This document shows, in pieces, positions 1-7,555 of a stretch of 64,000 bases of DNA. Origin of the DNA: an uncultured Eubacteriales bacterium (GTDB taxonomy: Bacteria; Bacillota; Clostridia; Oscillospirales; Acutalibacteraceae); assembly GCA_934456435.1 (NCBI GenBank), contig CAKSHH010000001.1, positions 297,421 through 361,420 of the forward strand, written 5' to 3'. A program made the position numbers and the translations under genes. Under the pieces are notes generated by a model. The model was not told the DNA's origin. It worked only from the letters and a program-made list of their open reading frames with translations, and searched no databases. The stretch's first letter is position 1, and the number at the start of each line of letters is the position of its first letter.

Positions 1-131
1 TAAGTTTGCAGAAACCATTTAGGCTCACCTTTAGGGGAGCTGGCGGCGCAGCCGGCTGAGGGGTTAAAAGTCGGATAAAATCATTTTTATGAAAGATTAA
101 GAAATCATAATGGTTCCAAAGACTTGTACAA

Positions 132-304
132 CCTCAGCCTGCCTTTGATTGAGGTCAAGGGGAGGTGTCTCGAAGAGACGTAGGGGATAAAGAAACAAGT
201 GATTATCAATAATCAAAATGAGTTACGGCACGATGTGGGCATCGTGCCCTACGACGAGCTTTTATAAAACCCGAACCGTAGGGTGTGATGCCCACATCAC
301 ACCG
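132..304 (+). repeat. Composite intergenic repeat, copy A
   Basis: No gene is visible in bases 1-369. Bases 43-65 hold a GGCGCAGCCG-CTGAGGGG module. Bases 132-163 hold a CCTCAGCCT...TTGAGGTCAAGGGG module, 183-210 a GGGGATAAAGAAACAAGT module, and 226-304 a pair of 28-base arms (226-253 and 277-304) that are inverted repeats of each other. Each arm is itself a hairpin, for example GGCACGATG/CATCGTGCC. The same modules in the same order and orientation recur at 61615-62063. It looks like a non-coding dispersed element and encodes nothing visible. Confidence 0.8.
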
Positions 305-369
305 AGAAACTGATAAAACCTGTCTACCTCACGGTAAGGAAGGCAAAAAATCAATAAAAGAGTGATACA

Positions 370-1641
370 ATGAATTACAACGAAGCATTGAATTTCATAC
401 ATTCAAGGGACAAGTTCGGAAGCCGTCCCGGTATGGAGCGCATCGACGCACTTTGCAAGGCGTTTGACAATCCGCAGGACGGCCTGAAATATGTCCATGT
501 TGCGGGAACGAACGGCAAGGGCTCGACCTGTCACATGATTGCTTCCGTGCTCAAGGAAAGCGGTTACAAAGTCGGCTTGTTTACTTCGCCGTTTGTCGTC
601 GATTTCCGCGAAAGGATACAGATCAACGGCGAAATGATACCTGAAAACGAGCTTGCGGAGATCGTCTCCGAGGTTAAACCCGTGGTTGAAAGGCTCTCGA
701 AAGAGGGCATTGAACCGACGGAGTTTGAAATCATTACCGTGACTGCCTTTTTGTATTTTCTTCGTCAGAAGTGCGATGTTGTCGTGCTTGAGGTCGGCCT
801 CGGCGGATTGCTTGATTCGACCAATATTATCAAGAACTCCGAGGTCAGCGTCATAACTTCGATTTCGCTCGATCACACGGATATTCTCGGCGACACCTTG
901 CTGAAAATTGCGGAGCACAAGTGCGGAATTTTCAAAGAGGGCGGCAATGTTGTCGGTTATCCACAGCCCGATTTTGCCGTTGAACGCTTTATCAAGGACA
1001 AGGCAAAGGAGAAAAACTGCAAGTATTATCCGCATGAACTGAGCAAGATTCGTCTTGTCCGTGAGGAAATAGACGGTTCGACGGTTATTTACGCAGGCTG
1101 TACATTCAAAATTCCGCTGACGGGCAAGCATCAGCTTTATAATTTTGCGACTGCCGCCGCGGCGATAAATGTGCTGAAGCAGAACGGCTGGAACATTACA
1201 TACAAGAGTCTCATTGACGGTATTACCAAGCTGAAAATTCCGGCAAGAACGGAAATTGTCTCACGTTCACCGCTGACAATAATCGACGGCGGTCACAATG
1301 CGGAGGGGATCGACGCGCTTTGCAATTCGCTTGTTAAATTCTGTGTCAATAAAAAAATTATTGCTGTTTTCGGAATGATGCGCGACAAGGACTACGGCTA
1401 CGCGGTCAGGAAGCTTGCGCCGCTCTGCGAACGCATCTATACAACCGAGGCGTCAAATCCGAGAACAATGCCTGCAAAGGAGCTTGCCAGGGAGATAAAG
1501 CCGTTTTGCAAGAGGGTCAAGGCTGAAAGCTCACCAGAGAAGGCGTTTGCAAAGGCGATGAAAAAAGCCAAGGACGACGATGTTATTTTGGTTTGCGGCT
1601 CGCTTTATCTCGCTTCCGACGTTAAAAAGTTTATTAAGTGA
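370..1641 (+). CDS. folC: Folylpolyglutamate synthase / dihydrofolate synthase
   Basis: Cytosolic ATP-dependent ligase that adds glutamate to folates, and in many bacteria also makes dihydrofolate from dihydropteroate. The 423-residue length is typical of the Mur-ligase superfamily. The P-loop GTNGKGS lies at residues 46-52. The GLGGLLDSTN segment around 141-150 matches the Mg/substrate site, and IIDGGHNAEG near 312 is the conserved C-terminal domain motif. The ATG at 370 follows a modest GAGTGATACA ribosome site. A terminator-like hairpin follows at 1699. The downstream genes are sporulation genes, so a functional link is unlikely. The family assignment is secure; the dual activity is inferred. 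Confidence 0.95.
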   Translation: MNYNEALNFIHSRDKFGSRPGMERIDALCKAFDNPQDGLKYVHVAGTNGKGSTCHMIASVLKESGYKVGLFTSPFVVDFRERIQINGEMIPENELAEIVSEVKPVVERLSKEGIEPTEFEIITVTAFLYFLRQKCDVVVLEVGLGGLLDSTNIIKNSEVSVITSISLDHTDILGDTLLKIAEHKCGIFKEGGNVVGYPQPDFAVERFIKDKAKEKNCKYYPHELSKIRLVREEIDGSTVIYAGCTFKIPLTGKHQLYNFATAAAAINVLKQNGWNITYKSLIDGITKLKIPARTEIVSRSPLTIIDGGHNAEGIDALCNSLVKFCVNKKIIAVFGMMRDKDYGYAVRKLAPLCERIYTTEASNPRTMPAKELAREIKPFCKRVKAESSPEKAFAKAMKKAKDDDVILVCGSLYLASDVKKFIK

Positions 1642-1698
1642 CACGGCTTTACAAAAAGAAATTATTTTCTTGACCACACTTCAACAAAATATTTTCGG

Positions 1699-1740
1699 AC
1701 AATCCTTTATCCTATTGGGTAAGGGATTGTTCTTTTATTT
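1699..1740 (+). terminator. Hairpin terminator or attenuator between folC and spoIIAA
   Basis: A 14-bp stem (1699-1712 with 1717-1730, two G-U pairs, loop TATT) is followed by TCTTTTATTT. It ends only about 14 bases before the spoIIAA start, so it lies either at the end of the folC transcript or within the spoIIA leader. Confidence 0.75.
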
Positions 1741-1753
1741 AAGGGGGTATTTT

Positions 1754-2092
1754 ATGCCTGTGAAAATTATAGCGACCGAGCAGAGGGTGACGGCTTTCCT
1801 TGAGGGAGAGATCGACCACCACACGGCTTCAACGCTCAGAATGGAAATTGACGACGCGATACAAACCTATAAGCCGAAGGTTTTGAAGCTTGATTACGCG
1901 GACGTGACGTTCATGGATTCGTCGGGCGTCGGTCTTGTTATGGGCAGGGTGAGGACTATGTCGCCTTTCGGCGGAAAAATAATCGTTTCAAATCTTTCTC
2001 CGCAGACTTACAGGGTGATGCAGCTTGCCGGGCTCGAAAAAATTGCAAAAATCAGCAAAAGGGAGGATGTAAGCAATGAAAGCAAAAAATGA
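1754..2092 (+). CDS. spoIIAA: Anti-sigma F factor antagonist (STAS domain)
   Basis: Small cytosolic STAS protein of 112 residues. In the forespore its unphosphorylated form binds SpoIIAB and frees sigma-F; SpoIIAB inactivates it by phosphorylating a serine. The conserved FMDSSGVGL motif spans residues 54-62, with the phospho-acceptor at Ser56/Ser57. The ATG at 1754 is chosen because AAGGGGGT sits just upstream and the protein then begins at the usual STAS N terminus; an in-frame upstream extension would read through the terminator hairpin. It overlaps spoIIAB by 17 bases, implying translational coupling in a three-gene operon. Confidence 0.93.
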   Translation: MPVKIIATEQRVTAFLEGEIDHHTASTLRMEIDDAIQTYKPKVLKLDYADVTFMDSSGVGLVMGRVRTMSPFGGKIIVSNLSPQTYRVMQLAGLEKIAKISKREDVSNESKK

Positions 2093-2513
2093 CTTCAGAA
2101 TGACGATTGATTCAAGGTCGGTGAATGAGGCGTTTTCCCGTTCGACGGTTGCGGCGTTTACCGCTCAGCTTGACCCGACGGTTGACGAGATAACCGACAT
2201 CAAAACGGCGGTGAGCGAGGCGGTGACAAACTGCATTGTCCACGCTTACCCCGACTCCGTGGGAAAGATATACATATACGCCGCGGTGTTTGACGACAAC
2301 ACGGTGAAAATTTCCGTAAGGGACAGGGGAGTCGGAATACCCGACGTCAAGAAAGCTATGGAGCCGCTCTTTACGACCCTCGGCGGCGAGCGCGCAGGAC
2401 TCGGCTTTGCCGTAATGGAGAGCTTTATGGACAAGGTGACCGTGCGTTCAAAGGAGGGCAGAGGAACAACAGTCACAATGCTCAAAAAGATAAGCGGGCG
2501 TGAGCTTCAATGA
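2076..2513 (+). CDS. spoIIAB: Anti-sigma F factor, serine protein kinase
   Basis: GHKL-type ATPase/kinase of 145 residues that holds sigma-F inactive and phosphorylates SpoIIAA. The N box SEAVTN (residues 47-52, with Glu48 and Asn52), the G1 box DRGVGIPD and the G2-like GERAGLGFAV are all visible. The ATG at 2076 lies inside the end of spoIIAA and its stop overlaps the sigF start (ATGA), the classic spoIIA arrangement. The context makes this the sigma-F-specific member rather than an RsbW. Confidence 0.95.
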   Translation: MKAKNDFRMTIDSRSVNEAFSRSTVAAFTAQLDPTVDEITDIKTAVSEAVTNCIVHAYPDSVGKIYIYAAVFDDNTVKISVRDRGVGIPDVKKAMEPLFTTLGGERAGLGFAVMESFMDKVTVRSKEGRGTTVTMLKKISGRELQ

Positions 2514-3175
2514 TTCTTTCAAAGGTCAGCAGGGACGAAATGATAAGCCGCAACATAGGTCTCGTCCACTCCTGTGCGCACAGATTCAGCGGAAAGGGAG
2601 TTGAATATGACGACCTCTTTCAGGCAGGGTGTATAGGGCTCATCAAGGCGGTGGATAATTTCAACGAGGAGCTCGGCTTTTCTTTTTCCACCTATGCCGT
2701 GCCCGTCATTCTCGGCGAGATCAAGCGCCTTTTCCGCGACGGCGGAACGGTCAGCGTCAGCCGCTCCATCAAGGAAAAGGGCAGGAAAATCGCCTATGAG
2801 AGAGAACGTTATGTTCGGGAGTTTGACCGTGAGCCGACCGTCAAGGAGCTCAGCGAGATACTCGGCTACAATGAGTTTGAAACCGCGCAGGCGATAGCGG
2901 CAACAATGCCGGTTCTGTCGCTGACCGTCGGGGACGACGACACGGACTCTCAGCTTGATATTCCCGTGCCGGATCACGAGGAAAGCGTGTCAATGAATTT
3001 GGCGGTTCACCAGGTCATTGAAAAGCTCACGGAAAACGACCGCGAGCTGATAAAACAGCGATATTTTGCCGGCAAAACGCAAACGCAGACGGCGCAGTCC
3101 CTCGGAATGACGCAGGTGCAGGTCAGCCGCAGGGAAAAGCGGATTTTAAAGTATATGAAATCGAAGCTGATGTAG
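2510..3175 (+). CDS. sigF: RNA polymerase sigma factor SigF, forespore-specific
   Basis: Sigma-70-type factor of 221 residues, expected to direct early forespore transcription. Region 2 (DLFQAGCIGLIKAVDNF and the following FSTYAVPVILGEIKR) and region 4 with a helix-turn-helix (TAQSLGMTQVQVSRREKR) are clear, and region 1.1 is absent as usual in sporulation sigma factors. SigF and SigG are close paralogues; position as third gene after spoIIAA-spoIIAB identifies it as SigF (spoIIAC). The start overlaps the spoIIAB stop by four bases. Confidence 0.94.
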   Translation: MILSKVSRDEMISRNIGLVHSCAHRFSGKGVEYDDLFQAGCIGLIKAVDNFNEELGFSFSTYAVPVILGEIKRLFRDGGTVSVSRSIKEKGRKIAYERERYVREFDREPTVKELSEILGYNEFETAQAIAATMPVLSLTVGDDDTDSQLDIPVPDHEESVSMNLAVHQVIEKLTENDRELIKQRYFAGKTQTQTAQSLGMTQVQVSRREKRILKYMKSKLM

Positions 3176-3177
3176 CC

Positions 3178-3206
3178 TTGACACCTTTGCGAAAATGGAT
3201 TATTAT
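3178..3206 (+). promoter_or_regulatory. Sigma-A type promoter for the small DUF6472-like gene
   Basis: TTGACA (3178-3183), 17-base spacer, TATTAT (3201-3206). It begins two bases after the sigF stop and lies about 20 bases upstream of the 3225 start. Confidence 0.75.
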
Positions 3207-3224
3207 TAACGCAGAGGTGTTCTT

Positions 3225-3404
3225 ATGAAAATGACTAACTGCGAAGACTGCAACAATTTTGTTTATGACGAGGAGAGCGAGACATATTATTGTCAGATGG
3301 ACCTCGACGAGGACGAATACATTAAGTTTGTCAGCGCGTCATTTTATAACTGCCCCTATTATGACCCGTACGATGAATATAAAATTGTCAGAAAGCAAAA
3401 CTGA
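3225..3404 (+). CDS. Small cysteine/acidic protein, DUF6472-like
   Basis: A 59-residue protein with CEDCNNF at its N terminus, a central YYCQMDLDEDEY segment and a NCPYYDPYDEYKIVRKQ C terminus. The four cysteines (CxxC, one single, one CPYY) suggest a small metal-binding protein. This pattern matches what I recall of DUF6472, widespread in Clostridia and of unknown function. It has its own consensus promoter and a terminator at 3435, so it is a monocistronic unit. ATG at 3225 follows GCAGAGGTG. No function is assigned. Confidence 0.8.
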   Translation: MKMTNCEDCNNFVYDEESETYYCQMDLDEDEYIKFVSASFYNCPYYDPYDEYKIVRKQN

Positions 3405-3434
3405 AACGTTGTGCGAACAAAATATGATGCTTTT

Positions 3435-3467
3435 CACACCCGATTTTTATATTTCGGGTGTGTTTCG
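3435..3467 (+). terminator. Terminator of the DUF6472-like gene
   Basis: Stem CACACCCGA (3435-3443) with TCGGGTGTG (3454-3462), then TTT. Nearly the same hairpin recurs at 9148. Confidence 0.75.
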
Positions 3468-3479
3468 CTTATTGGGCAA

Positions 3480-3598
3480 AAAAGTGCAAAATCGTTGATT
3501 AAAAGTGCAAAAGTGTCGATTTAATATGCCAAAATGTAATTGACAAAGAATTTTTTTATTCTATAATTATATATAGGGTAGTATATAATTTACTATCC
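3480..3598 (+). promoter_or_regulatory. Promoter region of the beta-helix gene with repeated elements
   Basis: TTGACA at 3540-3545, 16-base spacer, TATAAT at 3562-3567. Upstream, AAAAGTGCAAAA occurs twice (3480-3491 and 3501-3512), 21 bases or two helical turns apart. Downstream of the -10 is an imperfect inverted repeat (GGTAGTA... TACTATCC, about 3577-3598). The promoter is clear; the regulator sites are inference. Confidence 0.55.
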
Positions 3599-3624
3599 AA
3601 AACAAAAAGAGGGGGAAATAAACA

Positions 3625-5577
3625 ATGGTATTAGATATTACAGAATTAAACTTCAACTCTAAAAGGGCTGAGTGGGCGAACGTGGGAATTGAATCTGTTG
3701 ACACGCCTCTTTCCGCAGAACATTTTGAAATAACGGGAAATGAAGCTGTTTGCACTTTGCAGTTGCCTGATGAAAAAGCATTGTATACAGACTTTTCCTC
3801 GTTCATCTTTTGGATTCACGGCGATGACGGATCGGTGAGACCCGAATCAAGGGCAGGCGTTTCCGTGCCGTCCTCATGCGTAATGGGTTTTGACACGGAC
3901 GATGATTCTTACAGGGAACTGCTGACATTCACACTTTCGGGAGAAGAAAACGGCTGCGCCGAGCTCAAAATAAGATGCGAAAATCCGAATGCGCTTTCCG
4001 CACTTGTTTCTTTAACTAAGGCGATTACATATCTCAAGCCGATGTGGTATACTGGATATGAGGCGGCAAATGCACTCAATCCCGACATAATGCTGCCTGA
4101 GAACACCGTTGTCATGGAGGATTTGAAAACGGTGCTTGAAGCAAAGAGCTTTGACGAATCGTATTTTAACATTCTCAGGGGCAAGAAATACTTGTTTACT
4201 TTTGACGAGGAATATATTTTGGGAGAACAGAACTTTCCTCAGCACCCGTCGGTAATGGAGATCAGGGTGAAAAGCGAATCTGAAGAATGGGTTGGCGGAG
4301 AAAGTATCGGAAGCGGATTAAAGAAAAAGGATGACTTCGTTTACTGCGATTCGGGATTCTTGTATGCGGTTATGAAGCGAAAGAATTACATGATTCCCGA
4401 TAATTTAGCAATACACGGATATACACAGGAGGAAGCCGAAACTATTGCTGCCGGCGGTGTTGAATATATCGACAGCGCAAACGGAATAAATGCGTTTATC
4501 AATTCTGTTGAATCGGCAAGCATGATAAACTTACATCTTGATCCCGACAAAGTATATTTTGTAAACAGCAGCTTGCGGTTCCAAAAATCGAATGTTTGCC
4601 TTGTCGGACATAACTCGGAACTGCGGCTCAAGAGCGATTCAACGGACGCTGTCTCGATTATTCATAATTCAAATCTGCCGTCAATACAGAATATTGAGGT
4701 TTGTAATATTAAGCTTCAAGGAAGAGCACGGCTGATAAACAATAATATCAATGTCAGTGATAGCTGCATACGCTGGTATACCCAATCGGATGCGCTTAAC
4801 TTCCCAACGAATCTGACATTTAACAATGTGGAGATAAACGGATTTAATTACGGAGTACATTCCAATCCCGGAGTGACGCTGAAAGGGACCGCGCTTGACT
4901 GGAGATTCATAAACTGCACTTTGACCCGTGTAAGAACCGGTTTAATGCTTACGAATGTCAACGGTCTGCTGTTTTCGGGCGGCAGGGTCAATGCCTGTCT
5001 TTCGCTGAGTAAAAAGGATCATTGCTTCTATATAAGCGAGGGATGCTCCAATATTACCGTTGAAAAAAGCCTGCTTGAAAACTGTGCAGGCGGAGCGATT
5101 CATCAGCGTTATGATAATGTTTCAAGCGATAAGAGAATTGAACACACAAGATACCGCGATTTAACGATAAACAACTGCGGCGTCGGAATATGCATCAGCG
5201 GCTACGGATTTGACGCAAAGGCAGAACGAATCACAGGTGAAAAAATAGGAAGATTTATTCAGCTTTCCTACTGTCAGGATGTTGAAATAAGAGACTATTA
5301 CGCCACGGGAATAAATGACCAAAACTTTGAATTAGGTGAAGGTGACGATTATCATACCGTGAAGGTTGATAGCTATACGGTTATCTACACGGCAGGGGCG
5401 GTTAAATCGGCGATAATCGAAAACTGTCAGTTCAGTGACCAGCCGAATTTCAGCTTTGACGGAAGTATGGCTTACCGTCAGTTTCAATCATCTGAAGGTT
5501 ATAAAACGCCTGCTGTAGCGACGGATATTGAACCGGGCTGGATCGAAGACGGCTATATTCTGTTGACATTGTGTTAA
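3625..5577 (+). CDS. Right-handed parallel beta-helix protein, truncated by frameshift
   Basis: A 650-residue protein. Residues about 300-620 carry repeated N/D-rich strands (such as INGFNYGVHSN, NITVEKSLLENC, DLTINNCGVGI) typical of pectate-lyase-like beta-helix folds. The first ~270 residues are not recognised. No signal peptide or membrane segment is visible, so the location is unclear. ATG at 3625 follows GAGGGGGAAA. The frame stops at 5575-5577, but another frame immediately continues with the same kind of repeat (5571-5930), so this is probably the larger part of one gene broken by a one-base change. Catalytic residues cannot be named. It may be a surface or carbohydrate-binding protein. 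Confidence 0.7.
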   Translation: MVLDITELNFNSKRAEWANVGIESVDTPLSAEHFEITGNEAVCTLQLPDEKALYTDFSSFIFWIHGDDGSVRPESRAGVSVPSSCVMGFDTDDDSYRELLTFTLSGEENGCAELKIRCENPNALSALVSLTKAITYLKPMWYTGYEAANALNPDIMLPENTVVMEDLKTVLEAKSFDESYFNILRGKKYLFTFDEEYILGEQNFPQHPSVMEIRVKSESEEWVGGESIGSGLKKKDDFVYCDSGFLYAVMKRKNYMIPDNLAIHGYTQEEAETIAAGGVEYIDSANGINAFINSVESASMINLHLDPDKVYFVNSSLRFQKSNVCLVGHNSELRLKSDSTDAVSIIHNSNLPSIQNIEVCNIKLQGRARLINNNINVSDSCIRWYTQSDALNFPTNLTFNNVEINGFNYGVHSNPGVTLKGTALDWRFINCTLTRVRTGLMLTNVNGLLFSGGRVNACLSLSKKDHCFYISEGCSNITVEKSLLENCAGGAIHQRYDNVSSDKRIEHTRYRDLTINNCGVGICISGYGFDAKAERITGEKIGRFIQLSYCQDVEIRDYYATGINDQNFELGEGDDYHTVKVDSYTVIYTAGAVKSAIIENCQFSDQPNFSFDGSMAYRQFQSSEGYKTPAVATDIEPGWIEDGYILLTLC

Positions 5578-5930
5578 AAAACTGCGTATTCAATCTTAAT
5601 TCAACTGTTGGCGATAACATAATTATTGGAGTGGCAACAAGTAAATACTGTGTTAATAATCTTTTGTTTGATAATTGCAGCTTTAATGCAGTCAGAACGA
5701 GTTTGGTTAGTCGTTCTTTGTTCTATATAAAGGGTAATCCGAATAAAATCTCGGTATTTACCTTTAAGAACTGCCGCGGAAAGTATTATATTTTGGACGA
5801 AAACTACAATAACTCCGTGTTGATTGAAGGATATTTCTTCTATAGAAAATATTGCAACATTGTCATAGATGATGATTTTGTTCTTGATACAAATTTCCAA
5901 AAGCCGAGCAGCAAGAATTTTCATAATTAA
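5571..5930 (+). pseudogene. C-terminal part of the frameshifted beta-helix protein
   Basis: This frame reads ...DIVLKNCVFNLNS and continues with beta-helix-like strands (LLFDNCSFNAV, SVFTFKNCRGKYY) for about 119 codons. It has no ribosome binding site of its own and overlaps the end of the upstream frame. Moving from the first to the second frame needs the loss of one base (or gain of two) in about 5540-5574. Either a real frameshift mutation or a sequencing/assembly error would explain it. Confidence 0.6.
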
Positions 5931-5965
5931 CTCAGAAAAATTTTTTTAATTAAGGAGGATTTGAG

Positions 5966-7531
5966 ATGAAAAAAACGGTTTTCAGGGTTTTAGCGGTATT
6001 TGAAATATTTTGTATTCTGTTCTCCGTTAATGCTTTTGCGCTGAAGGAAGAAATTGTTAAAGAGGGAAATAGAGAATACATAAACGTAACTCTTGAAAGC
6101 GGCGATGTTGTTGAAATCGGCGAGTACAGTTCCTTAGATGAGTCTGACGACGATTCCAAGTTAAATGTTGGTTCTGTTACAATAAATGCAACCGGAGATG
6201 AACCTGTCGTTATTGGAAATTTTGCCTTTGAGGCAAGATTTGATCAGGTAGAATCACTCACCATCAACGGAAACGGAAAGGTTGTTATAGGTACAGGAGC
6301 TTTTTTAAATACGCGGATAAAGGAATTGTATCTGCCCCAAAATGTTGTTTTCGAAGATGACACGGTAGCTGTCTTTGAAGACTGCTGGTATTTGAAAAGC
6401 GTTGAGATTGGCTGTGATCTTTGTCCCTATGCGTTCATAAATTGCAGTATAGAAAATGTCACATTCACAGAGGACAACGATATAAAAGAAATTCCTAAAG
6501 AAGCTTTTTTGTTAGGTTATTTTGAAAGCTTTAAGCTTCCGAAAACCATTGAGATTGTCAGAGAAGGAGCCTTTGATACCTGTGCATGGATGAAAAACAT
6601 CGAATTAAACGACGGACTTAAAATAATTGAAAAAAAGGCATTTTTGGACTGTGCGGATTTGAAGTCTGTTGTTATCCCTGCGTCCGTAGAGGAAATCGGT
6701 GAACAGACATTTTATGATTCCGGTTTAACTTCTATAACAATTCCGGCATCCGTAAAGGTAATCGGCGAAATGGCTTTTGGCTATGAAGATTATTGCCCTG
6801 ATCCTAATAGAGCATATAAAGTTCTCAGAAAGGTTGAAGGCTTCACAATATACGGATACCGCAACACGGCGGCGGAAGCTTACGCTGAAGAAAACGGATT
6901 CAAATTTGTTGAGATCGGCGACGTGAACGGCGTTTCATATAACCCGTCTTGGAGCGAAGTGAACGATTACAGCTTCAATGTTGACGGAAGAGCCGATAAG
7001 GTTCAGGTTATCGAAGCGAACGGAGCGACAAGAACGTTCACAAGGCACCTGCCCAATGTTTCGGTCACCGGCTATGACGCGGAGGGAAACGAGGTCAGCG
7101 ATATGTCAAGGGAGCTTGACCACGAGGTGTGGACGATAAACACCAAGCTCACAGCCGACAGCGACCTGCAGGTTCACGCAAAGTACAGCAACGAGTGGGT
7201 GAAATCAACATACAAGTTCAGGGTCACAACACTTCGCTCGGATAAGACGCTGAAAAGCGCGGAGCTTTCGTCAACAGGAGGAGCGCAGGGCAGAGTAGGC
7301 TGTAAAGTTGTGACAGGCTCAGGAGTAAAAAAGGTTCGTGTGGAGTACGAGGACGGAATGACCTCGACCTACAACACGACTGCGGCAGCGCTCGACACGT
7401 CAAGCATGACCTACACCTATGACTTCACGGTAAAGACCCGCCACAGCGGAGAAAACATTTTCAAGATTTATATCAAAACTCCGAACAACGGCTGGACCTA
7501 CGCCACAACCCTTACCTACACGGCGGAATGA
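5966..7531 (+). CDS. BspA-like leucine-rich repeat secreted protein, tandem copy 1
   Basis: A 521-residue exported protein. Residues 1-25 form a signal peptide ending SVNAFA. Residues about 60-300 hold LRR_5/BspA-type repeats (LKSVVIPASVEEIGEQTFYDS, LTSITIPASVKVIGEMAF). The last ~190 residues are an all-beta, Ig-like region ending GWTYATTLTYTAE. Such proteins usually mediate surface binding. No sortase motif or anchor is seen, so it is probably secreted or held non-covalently. AAGGAGG precedes the ATG. The next gene is a near-duplicate: from base 6501 the two copies appear identical to the stop. Function beyond adhesion-like binding is unknown. Confidence 0.85.
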   Translation: MKKTVFRVLAVFEIFCILFSVNAFALKEEIVKEGNREYINVTLESGDVVEIGEYSSLDESDDDSKLNVGSVTINATGDEPVVIGNFAFEARFDQVESLTINGNGKVVIGTGAFLNTRIKELYLPQNVVFEDDTVAVFEDCWYLKSVEIGCDLCPYAFINCSIENVTFTEDNDIKEIPKEAFLLGYFESFKLPKTIEIVREGAFDTCAWMKNIELNDGLKIIEKKAFLDCADLKSVVIPASVEEIGEQTFYDSGLTSITIPASVKVIGEMAFGYEDYCPDPNRAYKVLRKVEGFTIYGYRNTAAEAYAEENGFKFVEIGDVNGVSYNPSWSEVNDYSFNVDGRADKVQVIEANGATRTFTRHLPNVSVTGYDAEGNEVSDMSRELDHEVWTINTKLTADSDLQVHAKYSNEWVKSTYKFRVTTLRSDKTLKSAELSSTGGAQGRVGCKVVTGSGVKKVRVEYEDGMTSTYNTTAAALDTSSMTYTYDFTVKTRHSGENIFKIYIKTPNNGWTYATTLTYTAE

Positions 7532-7555
7532 AAAAGCATTTAAGGAGAATTTGAG

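Noticed and set aside
226..304. Kissing-loop RNA between the two hairpins with complementary TGGG and CCCA loops
   Set aside because: The complementarity follows automatically from the two arms being inverted repeats of each other, so it is not independent evidence for a loop-loop interaction.
3259..3498. Open frame overlapping the 59-residue DUF6472-like gene
   Set aside because: It lacks a ribosome site, runs through the terminator hairpin, and has an unnatural composition; the other frame has promoter, RBS and conserved cysteines.
5576..5582. AAAAAAC, the canonical -1 slippery heptamer, at the end of the beta-helix frame; programmed frameshifting considered
   Set aside because: In the first frame the stop codon TAA (5575-5577) is reached before the heptamer, so the ribosome cannot slip there; the pattern also lacks a clear downstream stimulator.
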